This document shows, in pieces, positions 25,338-34,136 of a stretch of 64,000 bases of DNA. A model generated the notes under the pieces. The model saw only the letters and a list, made by a program, of their open reading frames with translations, made no database searches and was not told where the DNA came from. A program made the translations under genes and the position numbers. Each line of letters begins with the position of its first letter. Positions within the stretch are counted from its first letter, which is position 1. The DNA lies in NCBI RefSeq assembly GCF_012933505.1, contig NZ_JABBNB010000005.1:62001-126000 (forward strand), written 5' to 3'. This DNA is from Gordonia asplenii. GTDB lineage: Bacteria; Actinomycetota; Actinomycetes; Mycobacteriales; Mycobacteriaceae.

Positions 25338-25338
25338 C

Positions 25339-25357
25339 GAAACAGTGACATTGTTTC
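25339..25357. promoter_or_regulatory. Palindromic operator-like site 2
   Basis: GAAACAGTG A CATTGTTTC. It lies between the leftward promoter and the small terminase gene, 42 nt before the terminase start. Confidence 0.7.
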
Positions 25358-25398
25358 CCGTTAAACTCGCAACCACCATAAACGAGGAGGTCACAGCC

Positions 25399-25824
25399 AT
25401 GGGACGCAGAAGCGACGCCGCCACACTGGAACGGGAACACGCCGTGATGGCCATGTTCATCGGGTGCGCCACGACCGACCAGATCGCCCAGAAGGTCGGG
25501 ATCAGCCAGGGCACCGTCAACGTCATCATCAACCGCGTCATGAAACGACGCCGCGCTGAACGGGATGAGCTAGGGGACTTCGCGCTGGAGCAGATGCTCG
25601 ACCAGATCGACAGGCTGATGGGCACGCACTACGTCAAGGGCGTGAAGGGTGACGCCCGGTCATCGGAAGTGGTGTTGAAGCTGATGGACCGCAAGGCCAA
25701 GCTGCTGGGCCTGGATCAGCCCACCCAGACGGAAGTGCGGATCACCCAACGCTCCGAGCTGGACGACGCGATCGAGGAACTGTTGGGGACGCTGGGCGTG
25801 CAGACTCCGGAGCAGGTCCAGTGA
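25399..25824 (+). CDS. terS: Terminase small subunit
   Basis: A 141-residue protein with an N-terminal HTH ('CATTDQIAQKVGISQGTVNV', about residues 24-45), a central helical oligomerisation region and a short C-terminal tail. It binds packaging sites and recruits the large terminase. A perfect AGGAGG precedes ATG 25399. The gene begins the packaging/head transcription unit and is controlled from palindrome 2. Confidence 0.75.
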   Translation: MGRRSDAATLEREHAVMAMFIGCATTDQIAQKVGISQGTVNVIINRVMKRRRAERDELGDFALEQMLDQIDRLMGTHYVKGVKGDARSSEVVLKLMDRKAKLLGLDQPTQTEVRITQRSELDDAIEELLGTLGVQTPEQVQ

Positions 25825-25895
25825 TCCTCCGGCTGGTGCGGTCGGCCGGCATCGTCGCCGCGTTGGCTGTGCTCGATCTGTGGGTTCTGTTGTGA
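25821..25895 (+). CDS. Micro-protein with one hydrophobic helix (24 residues)
   Basis: GTG at 25821 overlaps the terS stop, and its TGA overlaps the terL GTG. The product is hydrophobic ('SAGIVAALAVLDLWVLL'). It may be a real membrane peptide or only a coupling ORF. Confidence 0.35.
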   Translation: MILRLVRSAGIVAALAVLDLWVLL

Positions 25896-27478
25896 GCCTG
25901 GCCAATGACTGGACGCAGCTGCCGGATGGGATGAAGCTGCACCTGCGTAACCGGCTGGCTGAGGCGTGCACGGAGCGCGGCCTGTCCATCTCCAGCATCA
26001 CCAGCCCCGGGCAGCTGGCGATCGAGCACGATCCCACCCAGGTGCAGCGGCCCCACCTGGAGGTCATCGACGACGCGTTGACCAGCCTGCTGTCGGGTGA
26101 CAATGACCGGCTGATCATCACCACGCCCCCACAGGTCGGCAAGAGCTTCCGCGTCAGCCGATGGTTTCCGTTCTGGTGGCTGACGATGCGGCCCCACGAC
26201 CAGGTCGTGTTGTGTTCCTATGCAGCCAGCTTGGCGCACACGCACACCGCGGCCACCCGCGACTTGGTGACCATGTACGGGGCGCAACACGGGTTACGGC
26301 TGCGGGAGGGTGCAGCCCGTCAATCGGACTGGCGCATCTCCGCTGGCGGATCGATGCGCGGTTCCGGCGTCAAGGGCGGCATCACCGGCCAGCCCATGGA
26401 CCTGGGCATCATCGACGACCCGTACCGGGACCGCGCGGAGGCGGACTCTCCGACGATCCGCGCGGCCCGCTGGGACTGGTACTCCTCGGCGTTCTCCACC
26501 CGCATGAGTCCCCACGCTCGCGTAGCTGTCGTGCTCACCCGCTGGCACAAGGACGACCTGGTGGGGCGACTCTTGGACCGTGACGGCAGGGTGGAAGAAG
26601 GTGGGCGATGGATCGTCGTGCATCTGCCGGCGATCGCGGTGGCACCCAACCCGATGCGCGGGTTCTACCGCGACGCGCTGGGCCGTGAGCCTGGTGAGCC
26701 GCTGACCCACCCGAAGATCGACGCTGACGACACCGCCGCCCTGCTGGTTCACTGGACCAACCGCCGCAACGACGCCACCAGCCGCGACTGGACCAGCATG
26801 TTTCAGGGCTCACCGGTGGACGCTGAGGGCGCGCTGCTAACGGAGGGCGACATCGTCAACGCCACCGGCACGCCGGGGGAGCCGCGGCGCATCGCGGTCG
26901 GTATCGACCCGTCGGGGTCCGGGGATCGCGACACGGCGGGCATCGTCGCCGGGATGCTCGACGACAACGGCAAGACGTGGTTCACCCACGACCGCACCGC
27001 CAAGATGACCAGTCTTCATTGGTCGCGGGAGGCGTGCCTGCTGGCGTATGAGGTGGATGCCACGCGCTTCGTGGTGGAGGTCAACTTCGGTGGGGACATG
27101 GCCACCGACATGCTCACCCAGGCGTGGGAGAACCTCCAGCGGGAGGAGCTGATCCCCGTCGACGCGCTGTGCCCACTCGTGCAGGCCGTCCACGCCCGCC
27201 GTTCCAAGGTGCTGCGTGCGGAGCCGATCGCCCAGGGCATCAAGACGGGCCGGTGTGGGTTCGCGTCCGGCGCGGACCTGGCCACCCTGCGCTCGGAGTG
27301 GACCCAGTGGGAGCCGGGCTCCACCTGGTCGCCCGGTGCGCTGGATGCCGCGGTCCACCTGGCGTCGGAGTTGATGCCGCCGATCCAGCGTGTCCCGCTG
27401 ACGGAGGCCATCGCGGACATCACGCGCGATGAGGTGCAGGCGGTGGAGGGGTCGATCGCCGCGATGAGGATGCGGTAA
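25892..27478 (+). CDS. terL: Terminase large subunit
   Basis: A 528-residue DNA-packaging motor. ATPase: Walker A-like 'TPPQVGKS' (Lys84) and Walker B 'LGIIDDPY' (Asp175/Asp176). Nuclease: 'VGIDPSGSGDRD' (Asp339) opens the RNase H-like domain, with a further acidic site near 'VVEVNFGGD'. The GTG 25892 start gives the normal length. It cuts concatemers and pumps DNA through the portal. Confidence 0.93.
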   Translation: MSLANDWTQLPDGMKLHLRNRLAEACTERGLSISSITSPGQLAIEHDPTQVQRPHLEVIDDALTSLLSGDNDRLIITTPPQVGKSFRVSRWFPFWWLTMRPHDQVVLCSYAASLAHTHTAATRDLVTMYGAQHGLRLREGAARQSDWRISAGGSMRGSGVKGGITGQPMDLGIIDDPYRDRAEADSPTIRAARWDWYSSAFSTRMSPHARVAVVLTRWHKDDLVGRLLDRDGRVEEGGRWIVVHLPAIAVAPNPMRGFYRDALGREPGEPLTHPKIDADDTAALLVHWTNRRNDATSRDWTSMFQGSPVDAEGALLTEGDIVNATGTPGEPRRIAVGIDPSGSGDRDTAGIVAGMLDDNGKTWFTHDRTAKMTSLHWSREACLLAYEVDATRFVVEVNFGGDMATDMLTQAWENLQREELIPVDALCPLVQAVHARRSKVLRAEPIAQGIKTGRCGFASGADLATLRSEWTQWEPGSTWSPGALDAAVHLASELMPPIQRVPLTEAIADITRDEVQAVEGSIAAMRMR

Positions 27479-27485
27479 CTGGCAG

Positions 27486-27504
27486 GAAACAATGGCACTG
27501 TGAC
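27486..27504. promoter_or_regulatory. Palindromic operator-like site 3
   Basis: GAAACAATG G CACTGTGAC, immediately after terL and 63 nt before the next gene. Confidence 0.65.
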
Positions 27505-27566
27505 CCTGTGAATGTGTGTTACGTTCACCGCACCCCAGGGATGTACCCGGGGGACGAGAGGACACC

Positions 27567-27737
27567 ATGGACGACACCCAGATTCTGGATACCGCGACGG
27601 CCGCGTACGCCGACCTGACTGAACCGTCCCACGCCCGCCGGGCGTGGGACTGCTGGGGAGCGGAGGTGCTCACCGGGGTGCTGCTGGGCATCATGGTGAT
27701 GGCGGCGATCGCCCTGTACCCGGTGGTGCTCGTATGA
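27567..27737 (+). CDS. Small single-pass membrane protein (56 residues)
   Basis: N-terminal soluble segment ('DTQILDTATAAYADLTEPSH'), then a transmembrane helix ('VLTGVLLGIMVMAAIALYPV'). The leader GACGAGAGGACACC matches the one before leftward island genes. Unrecognised. Confidence 0.5.
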   Translation: MDDTQILDTATAAYADLTEPSHARRAWDCWGAEVLTGVLLGIMVMAAIALYPVVLV

Positions 27738-28174
27738 GAGCGCCTTACGAATCATCTTGGCTGGCAACGGCTTCCGGGCCGGTCAGTCACCGGCCGTCGG
27801 CGGGGTCGATCACCGTCAATCAGCTGCGCGCGTCCCTGTCCCGCGACGTCCTCAACGACATCGGTGATGAGCTGGGCATCGTGGTCGGGCCTCGACCGAT
27901 CACCCTCGCCGAGCTGGACCGCTACCGAGAAGAAACCGCCGACGCCCGGATCCGCAAATACGACATCTTCGAGGGCGACTTCCCCCCGTACGCGGTCCAC
28001 GGCACCCACATCGCCGCACGCTGCACGTCTTGCCCGTGGGCAGTGTGGACGTTCCGGGCCACCGACGCGGGAATGCGGGAACTCCAGCGGCGCAGGGACA
28101 TTCACGTCCAGCAGACCCATGAGGCGATCACTCAAGTCATCCCGGTGGTGGATCATGCCCCTGTCGCCGTTTGA
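27734..28174 (+). CDS. Hypothetical phage protein (146 residues)
   Basis: ATG at 27734 overlaps the previous stop. The C-terminal part has a possible zinc site: 'IAARCTSCPWAVWTFRAT' followed by 'RRRDIHVQQTHEA', a CxxC...H-x5-H arrangement. Unrecognised; it is a packaging-region accessory gene. Confidence 0.5.
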   Translation: MRAPYESSWLATASGPVSHRPSAGSITVNQLRASLSRDVLNDIGDELGIVVGPRPITLAELDRYREETADARIRKYDIFEGDFPPYAVHGTHIAARCTSCPWAVWTFRATDAGMRELQRRRDIHVQQTHEAITQVIPVVDHAPVAV

Positions 28175-28535
28175 GCTCGGGGAGCTGGCCGCTGCCTACA
28201 GCAACCGGCAGACGCCGCTGGATCAGTCGGAGGTCGACGTGATGCGGCTGCTGATCCACCTGGATGAGATCGCGGCCCCGGCCATGAATCCGCAGATCAT
28301 GGCCACCATCGTGATCCACGCCCTGACGTGCCCCAGCCCCGGGGAGTCGTGTGTGGCCTACAAGTGCTGGCAGTTTGAGACAGCCCTGGTGCGGCTGGCC
28401 GGCACCGCCACCCTGGCCCAGCGCGCCCACCTGGCGGCCGGGTATCCGGTGCTGATGGCGATGGTGGAGATGTACCAGGATGAGGAGCAGCGGGCCCGGC
28501 TGCACCGTATCGCCTACGGAGCCGAGAAGCTGTAG
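28155..28535 (+). CDS. Hypothetical phage protein (126 residues)
   Basis: A mostly helical soluble protein ('LSPFELGELAAAYSNRQTPL', 'VMRLLIHLDEIAAPAMNPQI') with two cysteines in 'HALTCPSPGESCVAYKCW'. It overlaps the upstream gene by 20 nt. Unrecognised. Confidence 0.5.
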   Translation: MPLSPFELGELAAAYSNRQTPLDQSEVDVMRLLIHLDEIAAPAMNPQIMATIVIHALTCPSPGESCVAYKCWQFETALVRLAGTATLAQRAHLAAGYPVLMAMVEMYQDEEQRARLHRIAYGAEKL

Positions 28536-28571
28536 CCGACCGCATCCTGCCCGACCCCTTCTGTCAGCATG

Positions 28572-28590
28572 GTTACAGTTGCACTGTTAC
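28572..28590. promoter_or_regulatory. Palindromic operator-like site 4
   Basis: GTTACAGTT G CACTGTTAC. The left arm contains the -10-like hexamer TACAGT. It lies 26 nt upstream of GTG 28617. Confidence 0.65.
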
Positions 28591-28616
28591 CAGCGAAAAC
28601 AACCGAAGGGGTTGCG

Positions 28617-28934
28617 GTGTCTCTAGGAGTGGTACTACTGGCGTTCGGCTTGGTCGCCCGGATCACGCGGCTGATCACCGACGACTACATCACCGGCTGG
28701 GCTCGCGCCTGGATCATCCGCCGATTCGGCCCCGACTCCCACATCGCCTACCTGGCGACATGCCCGTGGTGTGTCAGCCCGTGGGTCGCCGGGGCAGTCG
28801 TACCGATCGCCTACTACTGGGGCCACACCCAGGCATTCCTGCTCGCCGGTCTGATCGCGATTCTGTCCTGGTCCTACGCCCTGTGCGCGATGTGGCTCGA
28901 CGGCTCCAAGCTCATCGATGACGGGCAGGACTGA
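28617..28934 (+). CDS. DUF1360-like membrane protein
   Basis: A 105-residue protein. 'LARITRLITDDYITGWAR' style N-terminus (here 'VARITRLITDDYITGW') and 'LATCPWCVSPWVAGAVVPI' match the small DUF1360-type phage membrane proteins, with about three hydrophobic segments. GTG 28617 follows AAGGGG; the longer start at 28569 would overlap palindrome 4. It precedes the portal gene by 2 nt. Confidence 0.6.
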   Translation: MSLGVVLLAFGLVARITRLITDDYITGWARAWIIRRFGPDSHIAYLATCPWCVSPWVAGAVVPIAYYWGHTQAFLLAGLIAILSWSYALCAMWLDGSKLIDDGQD

Positions 28935-28936
28935 TC

Positions 28937-31390
28937 ATGGCTCTGCGACTAGTACCGCGCCCGGAATCCACAGCGGCACAGCACGCCCCGCCCGTCGATG
29001 GGACGCTGGCGTTGGCGCGCATCCGCGGCGAGCACGGCGTCGTCACCCTCGGCGTCACCCCCGACAACGCCCCCCGCGCCCTGACTGCCGCCGCCGCCAT
29101 CCTGGCCGGTGGAGCCAACCCCGCGTCCAAGCTGCGAGTCGGGTCCCGCCCATGGCAGACAGAAGTGTGGGAGCTGCGCCGGGAGACCGGGGAGATGCGG
29201 TTCTCCGGGGATCGCGTCGCCAAGGCGCTCTCCCGAGTCAAGCTGTACATCGCGGAGGTCAGCACGGACCCGGACGCTGACCCCAAACCGGCGGAAGTGC
29301 CGGAACTGCAAGACCTCTCCCAGCAGATGTTCACCGACTGCGCCGCCGCGCTACTGCGTGCCGGGCAACACCTCCAGTTCTCGGGGGAGTCTGTACTGCT
29401 GATCAGCCAGGACATGGACACCCTGGCGATGACATGGCAGCCGCACTCCACGCGTGAGGTGTCCGGGCAGGGCAAGTCATGGCAGATCGACGACGGGTCC
29501 GGGGAGCGTCGCCGCGTGGACCTCAAGCGGGAGATGCTGGTCCGCTGCTGGCTCAAGGACCCGGAGATGGGCTACAACGCGGAGAGTCCGGTGCAGGCGG
29601 TCATGCCGTCGGCCCGCATCCTGCGTGCCCTGACCCGCCGGATCAGCGCGGAGATCGATTCCCGACTGGCCGGCAACGGGCTGCTGGTGCTGCCGGACAG
29701 TGTGCAGCTGGCTCCCGGCCAGATGGGGCAAGACGGTAAGGCCACCCACGACTTCATGCGCGCGTTGATGCAGTCGATGATCACCCCGATCCAGCAGCCG
29801 GACAGTGCCGCCGCGGTGGTGCCGCTGGTCATTCAGGTGCCGATCGAGGCCGTCGACAAGATCCAGCACATCCGCTTCTCCAGCGACTTCGACCAGCGGA
29901 CCAAGGAACTGCGTGATGAGGAGATCCGCCGCATCGCCCTGGGCATGGACTCCGCACCAGAGGTGCTGTTGGGCATGGGATCTGGGGCCAACCATTGGTG
30001 CGTGGATGAGCGGACCGAGATCCTGACCCGCGACGGATGGAAGCGGCAGCACGACCTCGCGGTAGGGGACGTGGCGTTGACCCTCAACCACGACACCGGC
30101 ATGTCGGAGTGGCAGCCGGTACTGGACGTGTACCGAGCCGACGTGACCGATGAGCCGATGCGGTTCATACAGACTCAGCGGCACAACTCGCTGACGACGA
30201 TGAACCACCGCTGGCCGGTGATCCGGCAGCGCAACATCGATCACCTGGCCCGCGACTCCAGGGAGTGGACCACATCGGCGGAACTCGACGTGCCGCACTC
30301 GATCGTGACGGGAGCGCCGAACGCCGACACACCAACCGTGGCAAAGCATTCCGACGCGCTGGTCGAGCTGATCGCCTGGTATTGGACCGAGGGCAATCTG
30401 GGAAGTAAGCGCCGCGTCACTATCGCCCAGTCCCACACAGTCAACCAGCACCGCGTGGATCGAATCCGCGCTGCACTCACCGACATGTTCGGCCCCGGCC
30501 GCGACACGCTACGCCACGCTGGGGCACCGGCATGGCGGGAAGTGGTGCAGGCCAACGACAACAGCCACGGCGGCCCAGTGACTGTGTTCAAACTCAACCG
30601 GCAGGCTGGTGACCTGTTGACCGAGCACGCACCGGGACGCGGCAAACTGGTTCGCCGGGAATTTGTGGAGTCGCTCACGCGCGCGCAGCTGGAGCTGTTC
30701 ATCGACGTGTCGTGCCAAGGGGACGGCTGGCACTACCGATCCGGGAAGTTGGACATCTGGCAACGCAACCCGCGCGCGCTGGAGGCGTTCGAGCTGGCGC
30801 TGATCTTGTCCGGGCGTGCGGTGTCCACGCACCAATCAGACGGCGGCACAGTGGTTGCCGGACTAACCAGCACGCGGCAGCGCCCCGGGAAGGACGTCAA
30901 CGGGCGTCGCCCCGTCGTGATCGAGCACTACAGCGGCGTGGTGTGGTGCCCAGTCACCGAGAACCGCACATGGTTTGCTCGCCGGAACGGACAGACGTTC
31001 TACACCGGTAACAGCGCCTGGCAGATCGATGAGTCGGAGGCCAAGTTCGTGATCGCGCCGCTGGCGGCGACGGTGTGCCATGCCCTGACGGTGGGCTGGC
31101 TCCAGCCGTGCACCAAGCAGCTGGGTTTGGACCCCAGGCGGTACATCGTCCACTACGATCTGGCGGCGCTCCAGCTGCGTCCGGACCGGTCCGCTGACGC
31201 TAGGGAGATGTACCGCGACGGCGCCCTATCAGTGCAGGCAGCGTTGCGGGAGAACGGATTTGACCCGGAGGATCAGGCCACGGAGCTGCCCCCGGCGATG
31301 CGCGCCAACCAGCCGCCAGCCCAGCCTACTGTCGCGCCGCGCCCCTCCAGCCAATCCAACCCGATCCCCAACCAGGGGCAGGTGCCGTGA
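28937..31390 (+). CDS. Portal protein interrupted by an intein
   Basis: 817 residues translated, 479 after splicing. The dodecameric portal forms the DNA channel and anchors the terminase and tail. The extein N-part (1-354) has typical portal features ('IRRIALGMDSAPEVLLGMGSG'). The C-part (693-817) resumes with 'SAWQIDESEAKFVIAPLAAT' and ends in a Pro/Gln tail. The intein enters the conserved 'ANHW|SAWQID' portal motif. ATG 28937. Without splicing the portal could not assemble. Confidence 0.9.
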   Translation: MALRLVPRPESTAAQHAPPVDGTLALARIRGEHGVVTLGVTPDNAPRALTAAAAILAGGANPASKLRVGSRPWQTEVWELRRETGEMRFSGDRVAKALSRVKLYIAEVSTDPDADPKPAEVPELQDLSQQMFTDCAAALLRAGQHLQFSGESVLLISQDMDTLAMTWQPHSTREVSGQGKSWQIDDGSGERRRVDLKREMLVRCWLKDPEMGYNAESPVQAVMPSARILRALTRRISAEIDSRLAGNGLLVLPDSVQLAPGQMGQDGKATHDFMRALMQSMITPIQQPDSAAAVVPLVIQVPIEAVDKIQHIRFSSDFDQRTKELRDEEIRRIALGMDSAPEVLLGMGSGANHWCVDERTEILTRDGWKRQHDLAVGDVALTLNHDTGMSEWQPVLDVYRADVTDEPMRFIQTQRHNSLTTMNHRWPVIRQRNIDHLARDSREWTTSAELDVPHSIVTGAPNADTPTVAKHSDALVELIAWYWTEGNLGSKRRVTIAQSHTVNQHRVDRIRAALTDMFGPGRDTLRHAGAPAWREVVQANDNSHGGPVTVFKLNRQAGDLLTEHAPGRGKLVRREFVESLTRAQLELFIDVSCQGDGWHYRSGKLDIWQRNPRALEAFELALILSGRAVSTHQSDGGTVVAGLTSTRQRPGKDVNGRRPVVIEHYSGVVWCPVTENRTWFARRNGQTFYTGNSAWQIDESEAKFVIAPLAATVCHALTVGWLQPCTKQLGLDPRRYIVHYDLAALQLRPDRSADAREMYRDGALSVQAALRENGFDPEDQATELPPAMRANQPPAQPTVAPRPSSQSNPIPNQGQVP
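29999..31012 (+). other. Intein with LAGLIDADG homing endonuclease (within portal)
   Basis: 338 residues, codons 355-692. Block A 'CVDERTEILTRDGWKRQHDL' starts with Cys355; block B is 'SLTTMNHRWPV'; block F is 'YSGVVWCPVTENRTWFARRN'; block G ends 'FYTGN' before Ser693 of the extein. Two LAGLIDADG-type motifs lie between: 'LVELIAWYWTEGNL' and 'LELFIDVSCQGDGWH', each keeping its acidic residue. The penultimate residue is Gly instead of the usual His. Confidence 0.9.
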
Positions 31391-31746
31391 CGCCAGAGCA
31401 CCTGCTGGACGCGTGTGAGGTGGCGGTCGTCCACGCGCTGGAGCAGGCCGGGAAACGCACCAAGACACTGTCCCGCGGTGAACGGTTCCAGCTGGTGGAT
31501 TCCGGTGTGCCCCAACACGACATCCACATGTGCGTCCACGTCGACGGGGATCAGACCGCCGAGCTGGATCGGCTGCTGCGTGACGCGTGGACCGCGCTGG
31601 CTGTCGTCTACCCGGCCCTGTGGGTGCGTGTGGCGTGCGATGAGTACACGCGGGCATTGATCCTGGCCCGCCGACCCCACGACCGCGACGCCCTTCGCCG
31701 ATTCCTGGAGACTGCTTGTGAGCACGCGTCGGCGACCGCGCCGTGA
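31387..31746 (+). CDS. Hypothetical head-region protein (119 residues)
   Basis: GTG at 31387 overlaps the portal stop. The alpha/beta composition includes 'LLDACEVAVVHALEQAGKRT', 'HDIHMCVHVDGDQTAELDRL' and 'ALILARRPHDRDALRRFLE'. It overlaps the MuF gene by 29 nt. Probably soluble; unrecognised. Confidence 0.5.
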   Translation: MTPEHLLDACEVAVVHALEQAGKRTKTLSRGERFQLVDSGVPQHDIHMCVHVDGDQTAELDRLLRDAWTALAVVYPALWVRVACDEYTRALILARRPHDRDALRRFLETACEHASATAP

Positions 31747-33775
31747 TGCCGAAGCCCGCTACCGCGCCGAGCAGCAACTTCAGCACGCTGAGACGGCAAT
31801 CGAAACTGTTGTGCGCCAAGCCATGTCGGACTGGCTGGACGCTGCCCGCCAGGCACTGCTGTATGACATCGCGCTGACCCAACCCCATCTGACCGCGGCC
31901 GGATTCCACCAGTACACGGGGTCCACCGACGCGATCCTGGGCACCTACGGGCAGTGGCGCAACTCCCTGGACAGTGAAGTCCTCCCGCAGATTGGGGTGG
32001 CGTTCGGGGAGGCATTCAACGCGGCCCGCAAGTCCAGTGAGTACAGCGCCTACAGGTGGCAGCAGGAATACATGCACGAGGTGCGTGACCGGCTGGTCAT
32101 CTGGCCGGAAGGCGCTTTCGAGGACATCCGCCCCGAGATCGAGGAAGCTCTCGCTGAGGGCGAGTCGTTCGAGCAGATCAAGGACCGCGTCGGGCGGGTC
32201 CTCAACATCGACGCCGCGACGCGGGAGATCCGCGCCGACATCAACGAGGTGGACAAGGCGCTGGCCGACCCGAACACCGACCCCGACGATATCCCGGAAC
32301 TGCGTCAGCGTCGACGGCAGCTGTGGCAGGCCCATGATGAGAGCCTGGGGGAGTGGGAGTGGCTGGCCCGTCGCATCGCCCGCACTGAGGCGCACGGTGC
32401 GCGTGAGGGCGGGGCGTTGGCCGCCGCGCAGGCCATGGAGCTGGCGACCGGTGACAAGTACTACAAGAGGTGGCTGTCGACGGATGATGACCGCACTCGC
32501 CTGACCCACCGGGTGGCGGACGGCCAGATGGTGCCGCTGGCTTCCCCGTTCCTCGTCGGCGGGTTTCCCCTCCAGCATCCCGGCGACCCAGAAGGCCCCG
32601 CCCACGAAGTTATCCAGTGCAGATGTTCACTACAGATCTTGGATGAGGGAGAGGTTCAGGAGGAGTTGCAGGGCCAGGACGGCTCGCTCGGGGAGGTGCG
32701 GCCCGGCGGGATGCGGCTGGGGCCCGACGACCCAGATGAGGCGCGCGCCGCGGTAGAGGCACTGGCAGAGGAGCGGGGCGTCAACCCAGGCAAGGATTAC
32801 CGGGCCGACTCGTCGGTGCTGCAAGCGATGCAACCTGCCCAGCCACCCAAGCCTCCGATCGTCGTGCCGGCAGATCAGCGGGGAGCGGAGATCCCGGACC
32901 TGACCGGGCACTCCCAGGCTGACCTGACGGACATGATGGACCGCGCTTACGACGCGGAGAACTGGCCACTGTTCGAAGCGATCGAGGCGGAGTTGACGCG
33001 CCGCGACGAGGATGACGCCGATCCCATCCAGCAGTGGCTGGACGCGGAACAGGGGTGGCTGAATGACCCGCTGCCAGGGCTGCCACTCCGGGATATCCCG
33101 GATGGGCGCGACCTGGGGTCGGCGCAGGGAAGGCTGTTCGACGCCAATGAGGTCGTCCTGGGGGCCAACCCCGACTACGCACAGGGTAAGGAATGGCAGG
33201 TCAACTGTCAGCGCTGCGTACAAGCTGAGGAGCTGCGGCACCGCGGCTATGACGCCACCGCGATGCCCGTAGTGATGCCGGACGCGGCGATCGATCCGTC
33301 ATCGTGGACGCCGGTCGTGCTTGAGTCTCCGCCATTCCCCTACCCGCTGACCGATGCCGACCGTCGGCGCATCGCCCGGGACCTGTATCCGGACTCCGAT
33401 GGATTCACCGATGCCATGCGCGATCAGGTGCAGTTCGTGTCCTTCTCCGATTTGTGGCGGGAGCGCGATGGATCGCCGCGTCCGTTCACCCTGGCAGACA
33501 CGCGGAGGCTCGCTGACGATCTAGAGCAACTACCGGCATGGTCGCGCGGCTGGGTCCGAGTGGACTGGGCCAGCCAAGACGGCGCGCACATCTTCTCCTT
33601 CCAGGTCCAGGAGACGCTGACCGGCCAGAAGGTCGTCCGGTTCACCGACCCCCAGTCCCGGCTGCTGCGCGCGGAGGACCACTTGAGCGATGCGTTGGGG
33701 AAGCGGGCGTACTGGAAACAGACCGATGATCTGATGCCCGCTGAGGCGGTGCGTGACATGATCGACGGCCGGTAA
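31718..33775 (+). CDS. MuF head morphogenesis protein fused to papain-fold (Tox-PL) toxin domain
   Basis: 685 residues. Residues about 1-310 form a MuF/SPP1 gp7-like head protein ending in the conserved 'HEVIQCRCSLQIL' Cys pair. A low-complexity linker (about 310-490) leads to a C-terminal domain with the papain-like toxin pattern: Cys497 in 'VNCQRCVQAEELRHRGYDAT', His624 in 'DGAHIFSFQV' and Asp644 in 'RFTDPQSR'. Tox-PL domains act as deamidases or proteases in polymorphic toxins, and MuF-toxin fusions are known in temperate phages. The next gene may encode immunity. GTG 31718. Confidence 0.82.
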   Translation: MSTRRRPRRDAEARYRAEQQLQHAETAIETVVRQAMSDWLDAARQALLYDIALTQPHLTAAGFHQYTGSTDAILGTYGQWRNSLDSEVLPQIGVAFGEAFNAARKSSEYSAYRWQQEYMHEVRDRLVIWPEGAFEDIRPEIEEALAEGESFEQIKDRVGRVLNIDAATREIRADINEVDKALADPNTDPDDIPELRQRRRQLWQAHDESLGEWEWLARRIARTEAHGAREGGALAAAQAMELATGDKYYKRWLSTDDDRTRLTHRVADGQMVPLASPFLVGGFPLQHPGDPEGPAHEVIQCRCSLQILDEGEVQEELQGQDGSLGEVRPGGMRLGPDDPDEARAAVEALAEERGVNPGKDYRADSSVLQAMQPAQPPKPPIVVPADQRGAEIPDLTGHSQADLTDMMDRAYDAENWPLFEAIEAELTRRDEDDADPIQQWLDAEQGWLNDPLPGLPLRDIPDGRDLGSAQGRLFDANEVVLGANPDYAQGKEWQVNCQRCVQAEELRHRGYDATAMPVVMPDAAIDPSSWTPVVLESPPFPYPLTDADRRRIARDLYPDSDGFTDAMRDQVQFVSFSDLWRERDGSPRPFTLADTRRLADDLEQLPAWSRGWVRVDWASQDGAHIFSFQVQETLTGQKVVRFTDPQSRLLRAEDHLSDALGKRAYWKQTDDLMPAEAVRDMIDGR

Positions 33776-33785
33776 CATCCACGCT

Positions 33786-34085
33786 ATGGACCTGGACGCT
33801 GATGTGGTCGCGGCAGCACAGCGGGTGCTGCCCACCCATCTGAGTCTGCTGCTGTACGGCCATCTCGCCGACGACGGCACTGTGTACGTCGCGGCGGGAA
33901 TCAACCCCACCTGGTACGCCACAGCTACTGATGCCCAGCGACTGGACCTGTGTGCCTACCGGTGGACTGTTCGAGTGACCGCGGACAAGGTGGCCAGCGT
34001 CATGAAGGACGCAGACTTGGCAGGAACGACGATGATCGGCCAGCCTCCGGGGGCCGCGCCGCGACTGCCGTCTTCCCTACGATGA
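33786..34085 (+). CDS. Candidate immunity protein for the MuF toxin
   Basis: 99 residues, ATG 33786, starting 10 nt after the toxin stop. No domain is recognised; the product is a compact alpha/beta protein ('AAQRVLPTHLSLLLYGHLAD', 'GTVYVAAGINPTWYATATDA'). Immunity genes almost always lie directly downstream of polymorphic toxin domains and are family-less, so the role is inferred from position alone. Confidence 0.45.
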   Translation: MDLDADVVAAAQRVLPTHLSLLLYGHLADDGTVYVAAGINPTWYATATDAQRLDLCAYRWTVRVTADKVASVMKDADLAGTTMIGQPPGAAPRLPSSLR

Positions 34086-34094
34086 TCCTGTAGC

Positions 34095-34115
34095 TGCTGC
34101 TGGCTGTGGGCCGGG
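34095..34115 (+). promoter_or_regulatory. Late leader motif copy 1
   Basis: A copy of TGCTGCTGGCTGTGGGCCGG followed by G, ending 21 nt before GTG 34137. A TANNNT hexamer (TACGAT, 34078-34083) lies 11 nt upstream. Confidence 0.65.
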
Positions 34116-34136
34116 CACCCTGCCGAAGGGTGGCCT

